NCBI GenBank assembly: GCA_016844625.1
Contig: JAERMN010000244.1
Coordinates: forward strand, 1-10,797
DNA length: 10,797 nucleotides
Source of the DNA: Deltaproteobacteria bacterium
Lineage (GTDB): Bacteria > Desulfobacterota > Binatia > UBA9968
Direction: 5' to 3'
In this document: positions 7,404-10,797 of the stretch, piece by piece
How positions within the stretch are numbered: the stretch's first letter is position 1
Layout: each line of letters starts with the position of its first letter
Program-made: the position numbers and the translations under genes
The notes under the pieces: generated by a model
Told to the model about the DNA's origin: nothing
Seen by the model: only the letters and a program-made list of their open reading frames with translations
Databases searched by the model: none

Positions 7404-8429
7404 ATGAAGTTTCGAAAATTCTACATGCTCACCCTGCTGGTGGCGATTTTGTCGGCTAGCAAAGCGAGCGCAGCGGAAGAATTTTTCAAGGGGAAATCGA
7501 TTCGCATCGTCGTCGGTTTCTCCGCCGGCGGCGGCTTCGATACCTATGCCCGCGCCATCGCGCGCCACATGAGCAAGCATATCCCGGGCAACCCCGGCAT
7601 CGTCGTCGAAAACATGACCGGCGCCGGCAGCCTGATCGCCGCCAATCATGTTTACAAAGTCGCCAAGCCCGACGGCTTGACCATCGGCCATTTCATCGGC
7701 GGCTTCTTCCTCGGCCAAGTTCTCGGCCAGCCGGGCATTGAGTTCGACGCCCGCAAGTTTGAGTTCATCGGCGCGCCGGTCAGCGATCACGTCGTCTGTG
7801 CCCTCACCAAAGCGAGTGGAATCACCAGCATCGAAAAGTGGATGGCGTCGAAAATTCCCGTGAAGATGGGCGGTCTCGCTCCCGGCACTTCGACTCCGGA
7901 CAACGCCACGCGTATCTTGAAAGCCGCCTTAGGTCTGCCGATCCAACTGGTCACCGGCTATAAAGGCACTGCCGATGTTCGCTTGGCCGCCGATAGCGGC
8001 GAGATCGCTGGCGGCTGCTGGGGTTGGGATTCCATCAGCGTCACCTGGCGCAAAGCCCTCGATAGCGGCGACGTCGCGATCATCCTGCAAGCCAATCGCA
8101 AGAATCACCCCGACCTGCCGAATGTGCCCCAAGCGATCAAACTCGCCAAGAGCGACGAGAGCCGCAGGATGATCGACGTTGGCATCCACGGTGACAGCGA
8201 CATCGTGCGTACCTACACGCTCCCGCCGGGGACGCCGAAAGATCGGCTGCAGATTCTGCGCAAAGCATTTGAAGCCACGCTCAAAGATGCGGAGTTCGCC
8301 GCCGATGCCAAAAAAGCTCGCCTCAATATCGACCCAATTTCGCCGGACGAAATCGAGAAGGACATCGCCGGTCTGTTCAAGCTCGATCCCGCGCTGCTCA
8401 CTAGGCTCAAGGATGTTCTTTACAATTAG
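7404..8429 (+). CDS. tctC: Tripartite tricarboxylate transporter substrate-binding protein (TctC/Bug family)
   Basis: Periplasmic solute-binding protein of 341 residues, near the usual size. A signal peptide is clear: basic MKFRK, a hydrophobic stretch around residues 8-18, then an ASA cleavage site before about residue 24. The mature part begins with FFKGKSIRIVVGFSAGGGFDTYARAIA (27-53). This is the family's N-terminal substrate loop with conserved D46, followed by NMTGAGSLIAAN (70-81). VTGYKGTADVRLA in the middle matches the second-domain hinge typical of TctC proteins. It binds a carboxylate, or a related small molecule, and delivers it to TctA/TctB. The ligand is not predictable; these proteins are highly duplicated and diverse. 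ATG 7404 has an excellent AGAAGGAG site at 7391-7398. The permease gene follows after 62 bases on the same strand, giving an operon. No convincing -35/-10 pair was found upstream. Confidence 0.92.
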   Translation: MKFRKFYMLTLLVAILSASKASAAEEFFKGKSIRIVVGFSAGGGFDTYARAIARHMSKHIPGNPGIVVENMTGAGSLIAANHVYKVAKPDGLTIGHFIGGFFLGQVLGQPGIEFDARKFEFIGAPVSDHVVCALTKASGITSIEKWMASKIPVKMGGLAPGTSTPDNATRILKAALGLPIQLVTGYKGTADVRLAADSGEIAGGCWGWDSISVTWRKALDSGDVAIILQANRKNHPDLPNVPQAIKLAKSDESRRMIDVGIHGDSDIVRTYTLPPGTPKDRLQILRKAFEATLKDAEFAADAKKARLNIDPISPDEIEKDIAGLFKLDPALLTRLKDVLYN

Positions 8430-8491
8430 CCGCGGCACTGATATTGAGCGGCGACTGTTTTTGCTTAGAACGCTACAGGGCATAAGTTGAT

Positions 8492-10452
8492 ATGGATTTG
8501 GTCAACGCACTTTTTTCCGGACTGATACAGGTTTTCAACTGGTCTACCTTTAGCTTGATGATAGTCGGTATCGCCGTCGGCTTCGTGGTCGGTATCCTTC
8601 CTGGCCTCGGCGGACCGACCGCGATGGCGCTCATGTTGCCGTTTGTTTTTAAGATGAACGCCGTTGAGGCTTTCGCCTTCCTATTGGGCATGACGGCGGT
8701 TACCGCCACCACCGGCGATATCACATCAGTTTTGTTTGGCGTCCCCGGTGAACCGACGACCGCATCCACCATCGTCGACGGCCATGCCATGGCGCGCAAT
8801 GGCGAAGCCGGCCGCGCCCTGGGCGCGGTGCTCATGAGCTCCCTTGTCGGCGCCGTATTCGCCGGCGTCGCTCTTGGCGCGGCGATCCCGATCATTCGGC
8901 CCCTGGTGCTCTCCTTCGGCTCGCCCGAATTCTTCATGCTGGCGATTCTCGGCATCTCCTTCGTCGCGGCGTTGAGCGGTGAAGACCCATTGAAGGGGAT
9001 TATCGCCGGCGGCATCGGCCTCATGCTCGCCACCATCGGCTTGGATCCGATCTCCGGCATCCAACGGTTTACGTTCGGCCAACTGTTTTTGTGGGACGGC
9101 ATCGGCTTAGTGCCGATCACCATCGGCTTTTACGCCATTCCGGAAACCATTGAGCTCGCCGTCCTCGGCAGCAGCATCGCCAAGAAGGAAGTCGGCGAGC
9201 TTGGCGGCGTGATGGAAGGCGTCAAGGATACCTTCCGCCATTTTTGGCTGGTCATTCGTTGCAGCGCGCTCGGCACCGCCATTGCGATCATTCCCGGCAT
9301 GGGCGCCGCGACAACCCAGTGGCTGGCCTACGCGCACGCGGTGCAGAGCTCGCCAAATAAAGAACGATTTGGCAAAGGCGATGTGCGCGGCGTGTTAGGA
9401 CCCGGCGCGGCGAACAACTCAACCCTCGGCGGCAGCTTGATCACGACCATCGCCTTCGGCGTTCCGGCCAGCGTGGTCATGGCGATCTTACTGGGCGCCT
9501 TCATCATCCAAGGTATCGTGCCTGGCCCTGACATGCTGCTACCGCCACCCAAGGGCAAACTCGACCTGACGTTCTCTTTCGTCTGGGTCATTATTATTTC
9601 CAACATGATCACGGTAGCGGTCTGTTTTCTGTTCTTAAAGCCGCTGGCAAAAGTGACTCAAGTGCGCGGCGCGATCATTATTCCGATCATACTCATTTCG
9701 TGCTCCTTTTCGGCGCCCTCGGTTGGATCATGGAGAAACTCGACTGGCCGCGGCCACCGGTGCTGTTAGGACTGGTTCTCGGGCCGCTGTCGGAAAACCG
9801 GCTATTCCTATCGACCGACAATTACGGTCTCGCTTGGACCCACAGGCCGGGAGTCATCGGCATTTTTATCATCACCCTCTTCGGCATCTTTTACCCGATG
9901 ATCAAAAATCGCCGCGCGCGGCTCAAACAAGAAGAAAGAGCCGGTGCGGGTCAAACTCAGATTGAAGAGTTCAGCCATCGAAAGATGCATTTTAGCGCGG
10001 CCACCTGGTTTACGATCACACTCGTCGTCATCATGGCCTCGGCGCTTTGGACCAGTCGTAACTTTGGCTACCGCGCCGGCCTATTCCCCTGGGTCATCGG
10101 CATACCTACGTTCGTTTTATCTTTATTGCAGCTGGCGCGGGATTTCGCCGGGAAGCAAAAGAAGGCTGGCTCTCGCGCTGGCGCTGAGTTCGGCGCCGGC
10201 GAAGAAGCCGAAGTAGAAATCGCCCCGGAACTGGTCATGCAAAGGACCCTCGCCGTGATCAGTTGGACCGTTGGCTTTTTCTTGGTCATCTGGCTCCTGG
10301 GCTTCTCCATCGCCGTGCCGCTGACGATCCTGCTTTATCTAAAAGTCGCCGGCAAAGAGAGCTGGCTCATGACGGCACTGGTAACCTTTTTCTCGTGGTT
10401 ATTTTATTGGGGACTGTTCGAATATCTGTTGAACAGCATTGAACTCTGGTAG
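8492..10452 (+). pseudogene. tctA: TctA-TctB fusion permease of a tripartite tricarboxylate transporter, frameshifted
   Basis: Multi-pass inner-membrane permease. Frame one (8492-9769) gives TctA hallmarks: GILPGLGGPT at 34-43, FGVPGEPTTAST 82-93, IPGMGAATTQ from I267 and FGVPASVVMAILLGAF from about 322. At about 9697-9700 the sense passes to another frame (GTG 9700 onward): VLLFGALGWIMEKLDWPRPPV, then LGLVLGPL, the end of TctA. It then runs through a charged linker (about 9904-9981) into a TctB domain with four hydrophobic segments, such as AGLFPWVIGIPTFVLSLLQLA, ending at 10452. The TctA segment expected between IIIPIILI and LLFGALGW, with its GAY...N...D stretch (roughly 15-20 residues, family memory), is absent; a 3n+1 loss such as about 52 or 55 bases fits. 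Intact length would be about 670 residues. As written the first fragment ends with about 22 junk residues. ATG 8492 has only a weak, distant AGGG (8477-8480). Translational restart at GTG 9700 or misassembly are alternatives. Confidence 0.85.
9692..9705 (+). other. Frameshift/deletion junction in tctA-tctB
   Basis: The upstream frame reads L-I-S through 9692-9700, then C-S-F-S, which is not TctA-like. The frame starting at GTG 9700 immediately reads V-L-L-F-G-A-L-G-W, which is. The phase moves from remainder two to remainder one, needing a loss of 3n+1 bases (or gain of 3n+2). A conserved segment is missing exactly here, so a deletion is more likely than a single-base indel. Confidence 0.7.
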
Positions 10453-10460
10453 CTAGTTTT

Positions 10461-10797
10461 TCAATCGATCACTTCATTGCGCGAAGCCAAGCCGCGCCAC
10501 ACCTTCTCCGGCGTGAGTGGCAAGTCATACAAACGCAATCCGGTGGCCCGATAGACTGCGTTGCCGATCGCCGCGGCCACTGGCAACAAGCCGCCCTCGC
10601 CCGTGCCCTTGGCGCCAAACGGGCCGGGACCATTCTCGCTTTCGACTAGAATCGTTTCGAAATCCTCCGGCAAGTCATTGAAGCTCGGCATCCGGTAATC
10701 GACCAGATTGGGATTTAACAGCTGGCCGTCCTTGTAAATCATTTCTTCCATCAAGCTGTGGCCGATGGCGTTCATCACACCGCCCTCGTCTTGCCCT
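10461..10797 (-). CDS. Xanthine dehydrogenase-family molybdopterin-binding subunit, C-terminal end only
   Basis: The last 112 codons of a large molybdenum hydroxylase subunit (xanthine dehydrogenase/CO dehydrogenase CoxL superfamily); the start lies beyond the right edge. The sequence runs GQDEGGVMNAIGHSLMEEM, then GQLLNPNLVDYRMPS. It continues with NGPGPFGAKGTGEGG, holding the catalytic glutamate of the GxGE motif (codon 10596-10598), and the closing AAAIGNAVYRATGLRLYDLPLTPEKVWRGL. This is the standard C-terminal domain order. Such enzymes hydroxylate heteroaromatic or aldehyde substrates at a Mo-pterin-cytosine centre with separate FeS and FAD subunits, none of which are in the window. Substrate unknown. 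The stop (10461-10463) lies 8 bases from the end of the convergent TctA-TctB gene, leaving no room for a terminator between them. Confidence 0.92.
   Translation of the reverse strand, partial: GQDEGGVMNAIGHSLMEEMIYKDGQLLNPNLVDYRMPSFNDLPEDFETILVESENGPGPFGAKGTGEGGLLPVAAAIGNAVYRATGLRLYDLPLTPEKVWRGLASRNEVID

Noticed and set aside
7929..8483. A 184-codon minus-strand open frame over tctC
   Set aside because: It is a shadow of the well-supported binding-protein gene.
9697..9715. Programmed -1 frameshifting in tctA (T-rich run near 9708-9711)
   Set aside because: The run does not form a proper X XXY YYZ heptamer in frame, and a conserved TctA segment is missing at the junction.

Overview
The window looks like chromosomal DNA from an uncultivated, moderately GC-rich bacterium, probably from soil, sediment or subsurface. 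The gene mix (a tripartite tricarboxylate transporter, a xanthine-dehydrogenase-family subunit, a bacterial B-family DNA polymerase and a PAC2 protein) is what I associate with deltaproteobacteria-like lineages such as Binatota, Tectomicrobia or Rokubacteria. That placement is inferred from memory of family distribution and is weak. I saw no phage genes, transposases, tRNA, rRNA or CRISPR.

Left part (1-4285). A PAC2-family gene on the minus strand runs off the left edge. Divergent from it, after 98 bases, is a plus-strand run: a B-family DNA polymerase broken by a frameshift near 2199-2206, an SDR oxidoreductase and a small TPR protein. The TPR gene ends convergently inside the last codons of the next gene (17-base overlap).

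Middle (4269-7403). On the minus strand, an aldehyde dehydrogenase is followed by a class III PLP aminotransferase. The 92 bases between them hold a palindromic, tandemly repeated element. The order suggests catabolism of an omega-amino acid: transamination to a semialdehyde, then oxidation to a carboxylic acid. A 229-base divergent region separates this pair from the transporter genes and carries a candidate promoter for the dehydrogenase and a GC hairpin just before the tctC ribosome binding site.

Right part (7404-10797). A TctC-type periplasmic binding protein is followed by a TctA permease fused to a TctB domain. The permease is also frameshifted, at about 9697-9700, where a conserved TctA stretch appears to be missing. 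A partial molybdenum hydroxylase large subunit lies convergently after 8 bases and runs off the right edge.

The most notable points are two independent out-of-frame internal deletions in otherwise well-conserved genes (polB and tctA-tctB) and the palindromic repeat at 5602-5677. I found no convincing novel multi-gene system; most of the window is ordinary metabolism.
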